Positions 56,616-64,000 of a DNA stretch of 64,000 nucleotides are shown piece after piece. Source of the stretch: Arthrobacter echini (GTDB lineage Bacteria; Actinomycetota; Actinomycetes; Actinomycetales; Micrococcaceae). Below the pieces are notes generated by a model, which saw only the letters and a list, made by a program, of their open reading frames with translations, was not told where the DNA came from and did no database searches. How positions within the stretch are numbered: the first letter of the stretch is position 1; the number at the start of each line of letters is the position of its first letter. The stretch covers positions 28,026 through 92,025 of the forward strand of contig NZ_SSWH01000011.1 in the NCBI RefSeq assembly GCF_004803505.1. The letters run 5' to 3'. The position numbers were made by a program, and so were the translations under genes.

Positions 56616-57713
56616 ATGACCAGTACCACCGTTCAGGTCCCCATGCCCACCATGCCGCGCCGCCGCCGCACTCCCGAGGACGTGCTGTCAGCCGCGCCGG
56701 TCACCGGGAACAAGCGGGTCCTGCTCGCGGCGCCGCGCGGGTACTGCGCCGGCGTCGACCGCGCGGTGATCGCCGTCGAGAAGGCCCTGGAGCACTACGG
56801 GCCACCGGTCTACGTCCGCAAGCAGATCGTGCACAATCTGCACGTGGTTTCCACGCTCGAGGCCCAGGGCGCCGTCTTCGTCGACGAGACCGACGAGGTG
56901 CCCGAGGGCGCACTCGTGGTCTTCTCCGCCCACGGTGTCTCGCCCGCCGTCGTCCAGTCGGCCGAGGACCGCGGCCTGCGCACCATCGACGCCACCTGCC
57001 CCCTCGTGACCAAGGTGCACAGGGAGGCGCAGCGTTTCGCGCGCGACGACTTCGACATCCTCCTGATCGGCCACGAGGGCCACGAGGAGGTCGAGGGGAC
57101 CGCGGGCGAGGCGCCTGAGCACATCCAGATCGTCAACGGCCCCGAGGACGTGGACAAGGTCCAGGTCCGCGACCCGGAGCGGCTCATCTGGCTCTCGCAG
57201 ACCACACTCAGTGTGGACGAGACCATGCTGACGGTGAATCTGCTGAAGGAACGCTTTCCCACGCTGCAGGATCCGCCGAGCGACGACATCTGCTATGCGA
57301 CGTCGAACCGCCAGGCCGCGATCAAGAAGATCGCGCCCGAATCGGATCTGGTGATCGTGGTGGGGTCGGCGAACTCCTCGAACTCCGTGCGCCTCGTCGA
57401 GGTGGCGCTGGAGTACGGGGCGAAGAACGCGCACCGCGTCGACTTCGCCAACGAGGTGGACGAGTCCTGGTTCGAGGGCGTCGCCACCATCGGGATCTCC
57501 TCGGGCGCCTCCGTACCGGAGAATCTGGTGCAGGACGTGCTGCGGCTCCTCGCCGAGTACGGGTACGGGGACGTCGAGGAAGTGGTGACGGCGCAGGAGG
57601 ACATCATCTTCTCCCTGCCCAAGGAGATCCGCGCCGCGCTGAAGGCCATGGGGGATCCCTCGCAGGGCCGCGGTGGTCGCGGACAGCTGCAGGACCGCGG
57701 TTCGCTGAACTGA
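56616..57713 (+). CDS. ispH: 4-hydroxy-3-methylbut-2-enyl diphosphate reductase
   Basis: Last enzyme of the MEP isoprenoid pathway, making IPP and DMAPP; 365 aa. The three cluster-binding cysteines are in [25 protein letters not shown] and [11 protein letters not shown], with [12 protein letters not shown] and [15 protein letters not shown] for substrate binding. The first about 28 residues are a variable extension. Convergent with rmuC. Confidence 0.96.
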   Translation: MTSTTVQVPMPTMPRRRRTPEDVLSAAPVTGNKRVLLAAPRGYCAGVDRAVIAVEKALEHYGPPVYVRKQIVHNLHVVSTLEAQGAVFVDETDEVPEGALVVFSAHGVSPAVVQSAEDRGLRTIDATCPLVTKVHREAQRFARDDFDILLIGHEGHEEVEGTAGEAPEHIQIVNGPEDVDKVQVRDPERLIWLSQTTLSVDETMLTVNLLKERFPTLQDPPSDDICYATSNRQAAIKKIAPESDLVIVVGSANSSNSVRLVEVALEYGAKNAHRVDFANEVDESWFEGVATIGISSGASVPENLVQDVLRLLAEYGYGDVEEVVTAQEDIIFSLPKEIRAALKAMGDPSQGRGGRGQLQDRGSLN

Positions 57714-57738
57714 CGGCTGCCAGGTCGACCGCGCTGAA

Positions 57739-59085
57739 CTAACCCGCGGTGCCGTCGAGCAGCTCGTGCGCGGTGAGCGAGCGCGGCGTCGCGTCGACCG
57801 AGCCCGCCGGCTCCGCAGCGACGCCCGGAGCCCCGGCCTGCTGGGCGCGGGCCGTGCCGATCGCGCTGACGTCGGCGCCCGCGGTCCCCGGCAGCGCTCC
57901 GTCGGCCGCCGCGTCGACGACGTCGAGCGATGCGGAGTCGAACGCCCCGATGCGTCGCGCTGTCGGCAGCACCCTCGATTCCAGGGCCCCGACGAAGGAG
58001 TTGTAGCGCTCCACCGAGGTCTTCAGCGATGAGCCGAGTTTGGTCACGTGCCCGCCCATGGTGCCCAGGCGCTCGTACAGCTGCTTGGAGAGGTCGAAGA
58101 GTTCGCGCGCGTTGTCGGTCAGCACGGCCTGCCGCCAGCTGAACGCAGCCCCCTTGAGGATGCCCAGCAGCGAGACCGGCGAGGCCAGTGCCACGCTGCG
58201 GGAGAAGGCGTAGTCGAGCAACTCCGGATCGGCACGCAGCGCTTCCGAGAGGATGGACTCGACCGGGATGAAGCAGATGACCAGTTCGGGGGAGTTGGTG
58301 GCGCCCTCCCAGTACTTCTTCTTGGCCAGGGCGTCGACGTGTGCGCGCAGGGCCTTGCCGTGCTGCTTCAGCAGCTCCGTGCGCTGCGTCTCCAGGCCCT
58401 GATCGGAGGTGGCCCCGTTCGGAGCGTCCGCACCGTCACCCGTCCGTGTCAGTTCCTGCGCTGCGAGGAACGCGCTGAGCGGGACCTTCGCGTCGATGAC
58501 GAGCTGCTTGTCGCCCGGGAGCTGGACCACCATGTCGGGCCGGGCGCGATCGCCGTCATCCGTCGCGGCGAAGGACACCTGCTCCAGGAAGTCGACGCGG
58601 GAGAGCATGCCGGCGGCTTCCACCACGCGCCGCAGCTGCACCTCTCCCCATTGGCCGCGTGCGCTGTTGCTGCGCAGGGCGCCGGCGAGGGCGTGCGTGG
58701 TGGAGAGCAGCCGCGCGTCGGACAGCCGGGCCTCGTCGAGCTGCTGGGCCAGCTGACCGTACTGCTCCACGCGGTCGCGTTCGAGCAGGCCCACCTGCCG
58801 CTGCACCTGCGTGAGCTTCTCGGCCACCGGCGCGAGGGCGCGCAGCACGTCGTTCTCGGTCGAGGTCTTGCCGGTCAGCTCGCGATTGTGCTGCTGCAGC
58901 AGATCGCGCTGTGCCGAGGCCGCCGCCAGCTCCGTCGTCGCCCGCCCCAGGCGCGCCGTGGCGTCGTCGAGCTCGGACCGCAGGTCGGTGCTGCGCATGC
59001 CGAGGGAGCGCCATATCAGTGTGGCCCCGAGAGCGCAGCCGAGGATGAAGGCGAGGATGACGAGGAGGACGGCCGTGGTGCTCAT
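57739..59085 (-). CDS. rmuC: DNA recombination protein RmuC
   Basis: A 448-residue RmuC-family protein. N-terminal membrane anchor (AVLLVILAFILGCALGATLIW), coiled coil (about 30-150), then the RmuC nuclease-like core: RGQWGEVQLRRVVEAAGMLSRVDFLEQ, RPDMVVQLPGDKQLVIDAKVPLSAFL and VICFIPVESILSEAL, ending in PVSLLGILKGAAFSWRQ. ATG 59085 (MSTTAVLL) is chosen; a longer frame runs through ychF's promoter and start. Limits DNA inversions at short repeats in E. coli. Confidence 0.93.
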   Translation of the reverse strand: MSTTAVLLVILAFILGCALGATLIWRSLGMRSTDLRSELDDATARLGRATTELAAASAQRDLLQQHNRELTGKTSTENDVLRALAPVAEKLTQVQRQVGLLERDRVEQYGQLAQQLDEARLSDARLLSTTHALAGALRSNSARGQWGEVQLRRVVEAAGMLSRVDFLEQVSFAATDDGDRARPDMVVQLPGDKQLVIDAKVPLSAFLAAQELTRTGDGADAPNGATSDQGLETQRTELLKQHGKALRAHVDALAKKKYWEGATNSPELVICFIPVESILSEALRADPELLDYAFSRSVALASPVSLLGILKGAAFSWRQAVLTDNARELFDLSKQLYERLGTMGGHVTKLGSSLKTSVERYNSFVGALESRVLPTARRIGAFDSASLDVVDAAADGALPGTAGADVSAIGTARAQQAGAPGVAAEPAGSVDATPRSLTAHELLDGTAG

Positions 59086-59165
59086 GCCCACACTGTCGCA
59101 GGAACCTCCGACAATCGGCGGCAGCGACACTTCCCGGCCTCGCCTGATCGCTTTCGGGTGCCCGG

Positions 59166-59171
59166 TAGACT
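59166..59171 (+). promoter_or_regulatory. leaderless -10 box of ychF
   Basis: TAGACT ends eight bases before the GTG at 59180; no Shine-Dalgarno. Confidence 0.6.
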
Positions 59172-59179
59172 TGTCTCCC

Positions 59180-60265
59180 GTGGCTCTTACTATCGGCATC
59201 GTCGGACTGCCCAACGTCGGCAAATCAACTCTTTTCAATGCGCTGACGCGCAACAACGTGCTGGCGGCGAATTATCCGTTCGCCACGATCGAGCCGAACG
59301 TCGGCGTGGTCAATCTGCCGGATCCCCGACTCGCGCAGCTCGCCGAGGTCTTCGGGTCCAAGCAGATCCTGCCGGCCACCGTGTCCTTCGTGGATATCGC
59401 GGGCATCGTGAAGGGTGCGTCCGAGGGGGAGGGGCTCGGCAACCAGTTCCTCGCGAACATCCGTGAAGCCGAGGCGATCGCCCAGGTGATCCGTGTGTTC
59501 GACGATCCCGACGTGATCCACGTGGACGGCAAGGTGAATCCGCGCTCCGACATGGAGACCATCAACACGGAGCTGATCCTCGCCGATCTGCAGACGCTGG
59601 AGAAGGCCATCCCGCGCGTGGAGAAGGAAGTGAAGATCAAGAAGCGCGACGCCGCGCAGCTGGCTGCGATGCAGGCAGCCCAGTCGGTGCTGGAGCGCGG
59701 CGACACGATCTTCTCTTCGGTGGCGAGTGACAAGCTGGAGATGGAGCACCTGCGCGAGCTCAGTCTGCTGACCGCCAAGCCCTTCATTTACGTGTTCAAC
59801 GTGGACGACGCCGTGCTCAGTAATCCGGAGCGCCAGGAGGAGCTGCGCGCGCTCGTGGCACCGGCCGATGCCATCTTCCTCGACGCCAAACTCGAAGCGG
59901 ATCTCGTGGAGCTCGACGAGGACGAGGCCCGGGAGATGCTCGAGATGAGCGGCCAGGAGCAGTCGGGTCTCGACCAGTTGGCCCATGTGGGCTTCCACAC
60001 CCTCGGTCTGCAGACCTACCTCACGGCCGGTCCGAAGGAGAGCCGGGCGTGGACGGTGAAGAAGGGTGCGACGGCGCCCGAGGCCGCCGGCGTCATCCAC
60101 TCCGACTTCCAGCGGGGTTTCATCAAGGCCGAGGTGGTGTCCTTCGAGGACCTGATCGACGCCGGCTCCATGAGCGAGGCGAAGAGCCGAGGGAAGGTCC
60201 GCATCGAGGGCAAGGAGTACGTCATGTCCGACGGCGACGTGGTGGAGTTCCGATTTAACGTCTAG
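59180..60265 (+). CDS. ychF: redox-regulated ATPase YchF
   Basis: A 361-residue Obg-related P-loop protein with ATP preference. G1 [19 protein letters not shown]3 [20 protein letters not shown], then a coiled-coil domain (about 130-200) and a C-terminal TGS domain ([21 protein letters not shown]...[19 protein letters not shown]). GTG start at 59180 supported by the leaderless promoter. The last core gene before the accessory island; its stop is 11 bases from the transposase fragment. Confidence 0.96.
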   Translation: MALTIGIVGLPNVGKSTLFNALTRNNVLAANYPFATIEPNVGVVNLPDPRLAQLAEVFGSKQILPATVSFVDIAGIVKGASEGEGLGNQFLANIREAEAIAQVIRVFDDPDVIHVDGKVNPRSDMETINTELILADLQTLEKAIPRVEKEVKIKKRDAAQLAAMQAAQSVLERGDTIFSSVASDKLEMEHLRELSLLTAKPFIYVFNVDDAVLSNPERQEELRALVAPADAIFLDAKLEADLVELDEDEAREMLEMSGQEQSGLDQLAHVGFHTLGLQTYLTAGPKESRAWTVKKGATAPEAAGVIHSDFQRGFIKAEVVSFEDLIDAGSMSEAKSRGKVRIEGKEYVMSDGDVVEFRFNV

Positions 60266-60276
60266 ATGAGTGAGTC

Positions 60277-60594
60277 CTAATGGTCGTAGGCGATGAGAGA
60301 GCGTTTGTTGGGGGCTTTGATAGACCCGTTGTGCCAGATTCCAGCGGCGAGGGCGAGTAGTCGGGCTGCGACGCGGGAGTAGATGCCAGCTGGCGTGCGC
60401 CCTCCGTGGTCTTCGAGGGTGAGTTGGCCTTTCATGGTGTCGAATACGGACTCGACCCATTGCCGGATGCTGCCGAGTGTGCCGAACCTGGGTTTCTCGT
60501 CTTTGCGGTCCGGGCGGATCAGGTGCGCTTCGAGCTCGGTGGTGATGAACGTTTCGAAGTCGTGTCCGGCGAAGCCCTTGTCACCGATGATGAC
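60277..60594 (-). mobile_element. IS982-family transposase, 3' fragment
   Basis: The last about 105 residues of a DDE transposase of the IS982 type: IIGDKGFAGHDFE (second Asp), LIRPDRKDEKPRF, the Glu in GSIRQWVESVF, KGQLTLEDHGGRTPAGI and the family ending HNGSIKAPNKRSLIAYDH. The N-terminal two thirds, including the first catalytic Asp, are missing, so it is not mobile on its own. It is fused in frame to a HTH gene remnant upstream. The IS end must lie within the 11 bases before the ychF stop or has been lost. Confidence 0.85.
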
Positions 60595-60738
60595 CTGCTC
60601 CACACGCCACTGGCCACGGCTGCCCACCTGAATCGCTACGAGACTGCCCGACCGCACGAGCGTATAGGTCTGCAACTGACTGATCGCCAGCTCCTAGGCC
60701 ACATCGGTTAGCGTGAGGAAACGAGGTTCAGACGTCAT
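60594..60738 (-). pseudogene. excisionase-type helix-turn-helix regulator, truncated
   Basis: From ATG 60738 the frame reads MTSEPRFLTLTDVA, a TAG stop at codon 15 (60694-60696), then ELAISQLQTYTLVRSGSLVAIQV and GSRGQWRVE. This is the MerR/BldC-like HTH common in actinobacteria (usual form ADVAEELNIS...ALVRSGDLPAIQVGGRGQWRVE). The remainder of the gene is replaced by the transposase 3' end with the frame preserved. The nonsense codon and lost C terminus make it a pseudogene; a TTG at 60675 could restart translation of a fusion. Confidence 0.72.
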
Positions 60739-60846
60739 GAACCGACCGTAGTGGCGGCACGGAAGCATCATGGAACATAGGCTCGATCTCCACTGCTGTA
60801 ATGACATACTGAAACCACAGACCTGCCCCTCATCCTAGGAGCTAAG

Positions 60847-61536
60847 TTGAGCGACCCGCTTCCCCCCGCCCTACTCGAACCAATCCAGTTCTTGGCGGAC
60901 CTACCTGAGGACCAGGTAGAGGCGATGGATGACGCACTCCGAAACAACGGTTTTCTAGCTACGCGCCGAGCCATAACCGGAGCCGTTCAATCGGCGGTGA
61001 CAGACGATTATAAGGACGTGGCAAGCGAGCTTGCTGGCATGCTGATGGCATTTGCTAGGCTAGGTTACGACGATGGTACGGACCCGTCTATAAAGACCTT
61101 TTCTCGAATGTCTACTGCTAGTAATCTAAAATTGACTGATGCCGCACGTGCTAACTTGCGAGATAGGCTAGTTAGATTTATTACCATTCCGAACTTGATC
61201 CTTGCCGCCCGCGCAGCATATGTGGAACGAGATCACGAACGGCTCTTGACTGAGTCGAACATACGAACTGACATCAGGCCCCAGTTATCCAAGAACGGAA
61301 TAGCGCAAGTGGTTGTTCCTTGGCATAGCCTTCGTTTCCAATATGCGGTGCAAAATCAGGAAAAGGAAGAAAGTCAAACAATAGTGCTTGACCATCAGGA
61401 CTTGGTTATACTCAGAGAGCAGATTGATGAAGCGTTAAATGCTCAACGTAAAATTCAAGAACAAATGCAATCTGCATCTATTGAGGTATGGGATCCGTAT
61501 ACCCCCCAAAATTTTGAAGGAAGTGCTGAAAAATGA
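60847..61536 (+). CDS. island protein A: soluble protein of unknown function
   Basis: A 229-residue protein I do not recognise. TTG start supported by AGGAG five bases upstream; a CATACT -10-like box lies at 60804. Predicted mainly helical over residues 1-150, then strands (IAQVVVPWHSLRFQYAVQN, about 152-170; SQTIVLDHQDL, about 177-186), a long helix (REQIDEALNAQRKIQEQM) and an acidic tail. The helical-then-beta-then-helix order recalls COMM-like proteins, but this is only an impression. Codon use is far more A+T-rich than ychF. Overlaps the next gene at ATGA, so it is the first gene of a coupled operon. Confidence 0.75.
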   Translation: MSDPLPPALLEPIQFLADLPEDQVEAMDDALRNNGFLATRRAITGAVQSAVTDDYKDVASELAGMLMAFARLGYDDGTDPSIKTFSRMSTASNLKLTDAARANLRDRLVRFITIPNLILAARAAYVERDHERLLTESNIRTDIRPQLSKNGIAQVVVPWHSLRFQYAVQNQEKEESQTIVLDHQDLVILREQIDEALNAQRKIQEQMQSASIEVWDPYTPQNFEGSAEK

Positions 61537-62075
61537 GTCTTGCATTCGACGAAGAGATTAGTCGAGACAGTAGTTCGCGTGACTCTTTTGATCGCCGCAT
61601 TTATGACCTACGCGCTCATCACGACTTTGAGGCCGTTACTGAACGGGCCGTTGAGAGAGCCGTGCGTGCGTCAGCGTCAGGAAGCGCAGAGGCACGGGCT
61701 CAAATGTCTTTTGAGGCTGTTGGGCAAGCGACCAAGCAGTACAGCCTGAAATTTGTAGATTCGGGACCTGAATCTATTTTCAGCCCGAAGGCCTTGTTCC
61801 GCGAAGAAGTTCCGATGATGCTTCATGATGGCTCTAATTATCGCACAGGGTTAAGCATTAGCGATACTCATATTGATCAGCCGGTAGAAAGTATTGGTCC
61901 TGCCCATAGTCGTATGTGGTTTTTCCTGGTTCTACTCGCCCTAGTCATAGGCCTGGTTGCCGGAGCTTCTTTTTTTGGGCAAATCGGAGTTAGCGCTTCG
62001 GTAGCTCTGTATTGCTTGTTTGCCACCGTTGGTCTGAGCGTGACATTGTATATGCTCAGTTCGAGAAGTTCTTAG
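61533..62075 (+). CDS. island protein B: membrane protein with soluble N-terminal region
   Basis: A 180-residue protein of unknown family. About 125 hydrophilic residues with an amphipathic helix (ERAVERAVRASASGSAEARA) come first, then two adjacent transmembrane helices (about 128-149, SRMWFFLVLLALVIGLVAG, and about 151-175) and a very short tail. Such a topology fits an anchored sensor or a small-pore effector. ATG start in the ATGA overlap with gene A; the stop is three bases from gene C. A+T-rich. Confidence 0.72.
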   Translation: MSLAFDEEISRDSSSRDSFDRRIYDLRAHHDFEAVTERAVERAVRASASGSAEARAQMSFEAVGQATKQYSLKFVDSGPESIFSPKALFREEVPMMLHDGSNYRTGLSISDTHIDQPVESIGPAHSRMWFFLVLLALVIGLVAGASFFGQIGVSASVALYCLFATVGLSVTLYMLSSRSS

Positions 62076-62078
62076 TAG

Positions 62079-62435
62079 GTGGCGCTATTTGGTGACGGAA
62101 TAGGACAATTTTTACGAATCCTTCCTGACCTGATCAAGACCTCACTAACCATTGAGACCAAAACAGATCCCGGACGGGTAAATCTTGTTTTATGCCTAAC
62201 ACCAATGATTTTGATAGCAGTACTCGACGCAGCACTAGACGGTGTTAACACGCTACTCAATGCAGCGCTTTTGTTCTTCGACAAAATTCCCTACTCCGCC
62301 GATGAGCCGGGCTTCGACTGGGGTCTTCCTATAGCGTTCCTGATATTTACTGTTATCTGCATGTTTTTTACCACCTTCAGTTTTCTCAAGATCGCCCAAC
62401 TCAAAGGCAAAGGTGAAGGCGAAGGTAGTGGCTAA
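62079..62435 (+). CDS. island protein C: small membrane protein
   Basis: A 118-residue protein of unknown family with two hydrophobic stretches (about 34-66, VNLVLCLTPMILIAVLDAAL onward, and about 82-104, WGLPIAFLIFTVICMFFTTF) and a Lys/Gly/Glu C terminus (KGKGEGEGSG). GTG start three bases after the stop of gene B, overlapping no other gene. Its tight coupling to B suggests the two membrane proteins act together. No signal peptide cleavage site is obvious. Confidence 0.68.
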   Translation: MALFGDGIGQFLRILPDLIKTSLTIETKTDPGRVNLVLCLTPMILIAVLDAALDGVNTLLNAALLFFDKIPYSADEPGFDWGLPIAFLIFTVICMFFTTFSFLKIAQLKGKGEGEGSG

Positions 62436-62546
62436 TCGGTGGTGAAGGCTCGGAAAATACAAACAACACGCACATCTTCGTCTACTACTAATAGTATTTG
62501 TCTTTTCTTGTTCTATTCGGCGGTCCTGCGAGTGACAATCTCTGTA
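62436..62546. other. A+T-rich gap after the island operon
   Basis: 111 bases with no gene and no clear terminator stem; it ends at the sequence GGGCCTGTCTAAGG that marks the IS256-like remnant. Confidence 0.4.
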
Positions 62547-62949
62547 GGGCCTGTCTAAGGAACGGTGTTTCTGGCGTTTTCATTTAGTAGGTCCCCGCGG
62601 CCGGCCAGCGGTCGGTGAAGGGAAAGAGCCAATGCGTTCAGCGCGGGCTTCCAGCGCATCGTCCATCGGGCTCGTCCCGCGCCTGTCGGGTCGAGGGATC
62701 TGGCGACAAGATACAGGCATTTCAGCGCGGCCTGCTCTGTTGGGAAGTACCCGCGCGCCCGAACGGCTCAGCGGTATCGGGTGTTCAACGAGTCGATGGC
62801 ATTCGTGGAGCACATCACTTTCCGAATCTCGGCGTCGTAGTCCAGGAACGGAATGAACTCCTCCCACGCGCGTCCTCACGAACCGTAAAGAGCCCCGTAT
62901 CTCGTACCCCGCAGTTCGGTGAACTCGTCGAGCGCTATCCTCAAGGGGC
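62547..62949 (-). mobile_element. IS256-family element, decayed 3' remnant
   Basis: The minus strand carries the last third of an IS256-type transposase in several frames: LDEFTELRGTRYGAL, WEEFIPFLDYDAEIRKVMC, STNAIDSLNTRYR, an in-frame TGA at 62768-62770, AVRARGYFPTEQAALKCLYL and RWTMRWKPALNA, then a frameshift to DRWPAAGTY and stop (62584). GGGCCTGTCTAAGG at 62547 is probably the terminal inverted repeat. Stops and shifts make it inactive. Confidence 0.8.
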
Positions 62950-63753
62950 TCATCCGACTTGAAGGTGTAGCCGCGCTCTGAATCCGCCTGATTCGAGGAG
63001 GCTTCGGGCGATGTAGTTGGTGAGGTTCCGGAAGCCGAGGGCTGAGCCGCGCAGGTGCTCGAGTCGGCCGTTGATCGCCTCCGTAGGACCATTGGAAGTA
63101 CTGGGCCGGTCGAAAAAGGCCAGCACGTCAGCTGCTCGTTGTTTCAGGGTCCGGCCCAGCCTGCGGATCTCGACCAGGGCGGCCGGGACGCCGCTAGTGA
63201 CCGCATCAATGAGGGCCTGCATGAGCTGCTTCCCTCGAGTCTTGTTCGGTTCGCGGCAGGCGGCGACGATCCGCTGATAGATCCCCCGGGTGGCTTCTAC
63301 TTCGACGTGTTCCTCGGCGGCGAAAACACCATTCAGGCGGATCTGCTGCTTCTCGGTGAGCAGGTCCGCGCCGGTGTGCAGGGTGCGCCGGGCGGAGTAG
63401 AGCGGATCACCTTTGCGGCCCCGATGCCCGCACGTGGCTTGCTGGATGCGGCGCCGGCACCCGTCCAACGCGTCTCCGGCGAGCCGGACGACGTGGAACG
63501 GATCCATCACTGCCACCGCTGACGGTAGTTCCTCAGCGGCTGCGGTTTTGAACCCGGTGAACCCATCCATCGCGACGACCTCGATGTCGTCCCGCCAGGC
63601 CTGGGGCCGGTCGGCGAGCCAGGACTTGAACACAGCCTTGGAGCGTCCTTCGACCATATCGAGCAGCCGTGACGGACCCGTTCCCTCGCGAATCGGGGTC
63701 AGATCGATGATCACGGTCACGTACTTATCTCCCCGCCGGGTATGCCGCCAGTA
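62950..63753 (-). mobile_element. ISL3-family transposase, 5'-truncated
   Basis: A 256-residue open frame plus about 11 recognisable upstream residues (WRHTRRGDKYV) forms the DDE half of an ISL3 transposase: VVAMDGFTGFKTAA and VAVMDPFHVVRLAGDALD carry catalytic Asp residues, and FDRPSTSNGPTEAINGRLEHLRG with GFRNLTNYIARSLLESGGF is the family C terminus. The N-terminal zinc-finger/HTH half is absent; upstream of 63753 the sequence no longer matches. Its last residues (HLQVG) read into the IS256 remnant, so the 3' end is also lost. Confidence 0.85.
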
Positions 63754-63869
63754 GGGTCGGCTCGGGGCGCGGCGGTGGCATTGCTGCCGCTCCGTTTCCC
63801 CGAGCCGCCCACCGAACCCGCCGTGCGATTCTCACCGCAACGGGCTCTCCATGGATCGGCTGTTGCCTG
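63754..63869. other. unassigned sequence beside the ISL3 remnant
   Basis: 116 bases where similarity to ISL3 has ended. Short frames are open on both strands but I recognise none. Confidence 0.3.
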
Positions 63870-63998
63870 TCATGCGGGGACGGTCGATGGTGTCCACGGG
63901 GTCGGGATCCGGTATCCGCGGTAGCGGTATCGGGTGACCGTGACGGTGGCTGCGCCACGGAATCGTTGCCCGTCATAGGCGAGTCGCCAGGTGCCGGG
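63870..63998 (-). CDS. possible C-terminal end of an unknown protein (5' partial)
   Basis: The minus strand is open from the right edge to a TGA at 63870, giving 42 residues (GTWRLAYDGQRFRGAATV then TVTRYRYRGYRIPTPW). The alternating hydrophobic/charged pattern looks like beta strands of a real protein, perhaps a transposase or replication protein end, but it is too short to assign. Confidence 0.3.
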   Translation of the reverse strand, partial: PGTWRLAYDGQRFRGAATVTVTRYRYRGYRIPTPWTPSTVPA

Positions 63999-64000
63999 CA

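Noticed and set aside
60277..64000. Prophage or integrative conjugative element
   Set aside because: No integrase, structural, replication or transfer gene and no tRNA attachment site is visible; only IS remnants bound the operon.

Overview
The window is high-GC actinobacterial chromosome. Gene content, GTG-rich starts, frequent leaderless promoters (a TANNNT box 6-8 bases before the start codon), CIRCE/HrcA heat-shock operators, a GuaB/GuaB3 pair, RNase J and the SURF1-DUF3817-GuaA order all suit Micrococcaceae, most likely an Arthrobacter-like genus. The assignment is by family recognition only. I saw no rRNA or tRNA gene.

Layout: (1) 1-9.1 kb: BLUF photoreceptor (5' end outside the window), dienelactone hydrolase, a VOC/glyoxalase gene reduced to 41 codons by an internal deletion, MFS exporter, carboxylate-amine ligase, shikimate dehydrogenase-like protein, APC permease, PhzF-like isomerase, GNAT, YbaK-type deacylase and HAD phosphatase. 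(2) 9.2-14.3 kb: THUMP-like methyltransferase and a four-gene YclNOPQ-like siderophore importer. (3) 14.3-16.6 kb: groES-groEL with two CIRCE operators and a terminator-like hairpin between the genes. (4) 16.6-17.7 kb: a non-coding array of about fifteen 28-base hairpins with stereotyped 34- and 12-base linkers, between convergent groEL and vanW. (5) 17.7-32.5 kb: VanW, RNase J, the purine genes guaB, guaB3 and guaA, a lone PTS EIIA, one single-chain ABC exporter and one ABC exporter pair with complementary degenerate ATP sites, SURF1 and DUF3817.

(6) 32.6-36.7 kb: a 1361-residue DUF4011/SF1-helicase/Vsr-like protein with eroded ATPase motifs. (7) 36.7-46.9 kb: SAF-domain protein, FmdB zinc ribbon behind its own perfect CIRCE, 5-FTHF cyclo-ligase, esterase, GalU, GNAT, membrane protein, phosphotransferase, AlaX-like editing protein with an Lrp regulator, and an MFS exporter. 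(8) 47-50.7 kb: complete glycine-betaine/choline-type ABC operon behind a structured leader. (9) 50.8-60.3 kb: AlaA-like aminotransferase, PPK2, FNT channel, XseA/XseB, membrane protein, IspH, RmuC and YchF.

(10) 60.3-64 kb is an accessory island. Its left edge is a HTH regulator gene broken by a stop codon and fused in frame to the 3' end of an IS982-family transposase. Its right edge is decayed IS256 and ISL3 remnants. Between them lies a visibly A+T-richer, tightly coupled three-gene operon: one soluble protein and two small membrane proteins, none of which I recognise. This operon, the hairpin array and the degenerate helicase-Vsr protein are the best candidates for undescribed biology.
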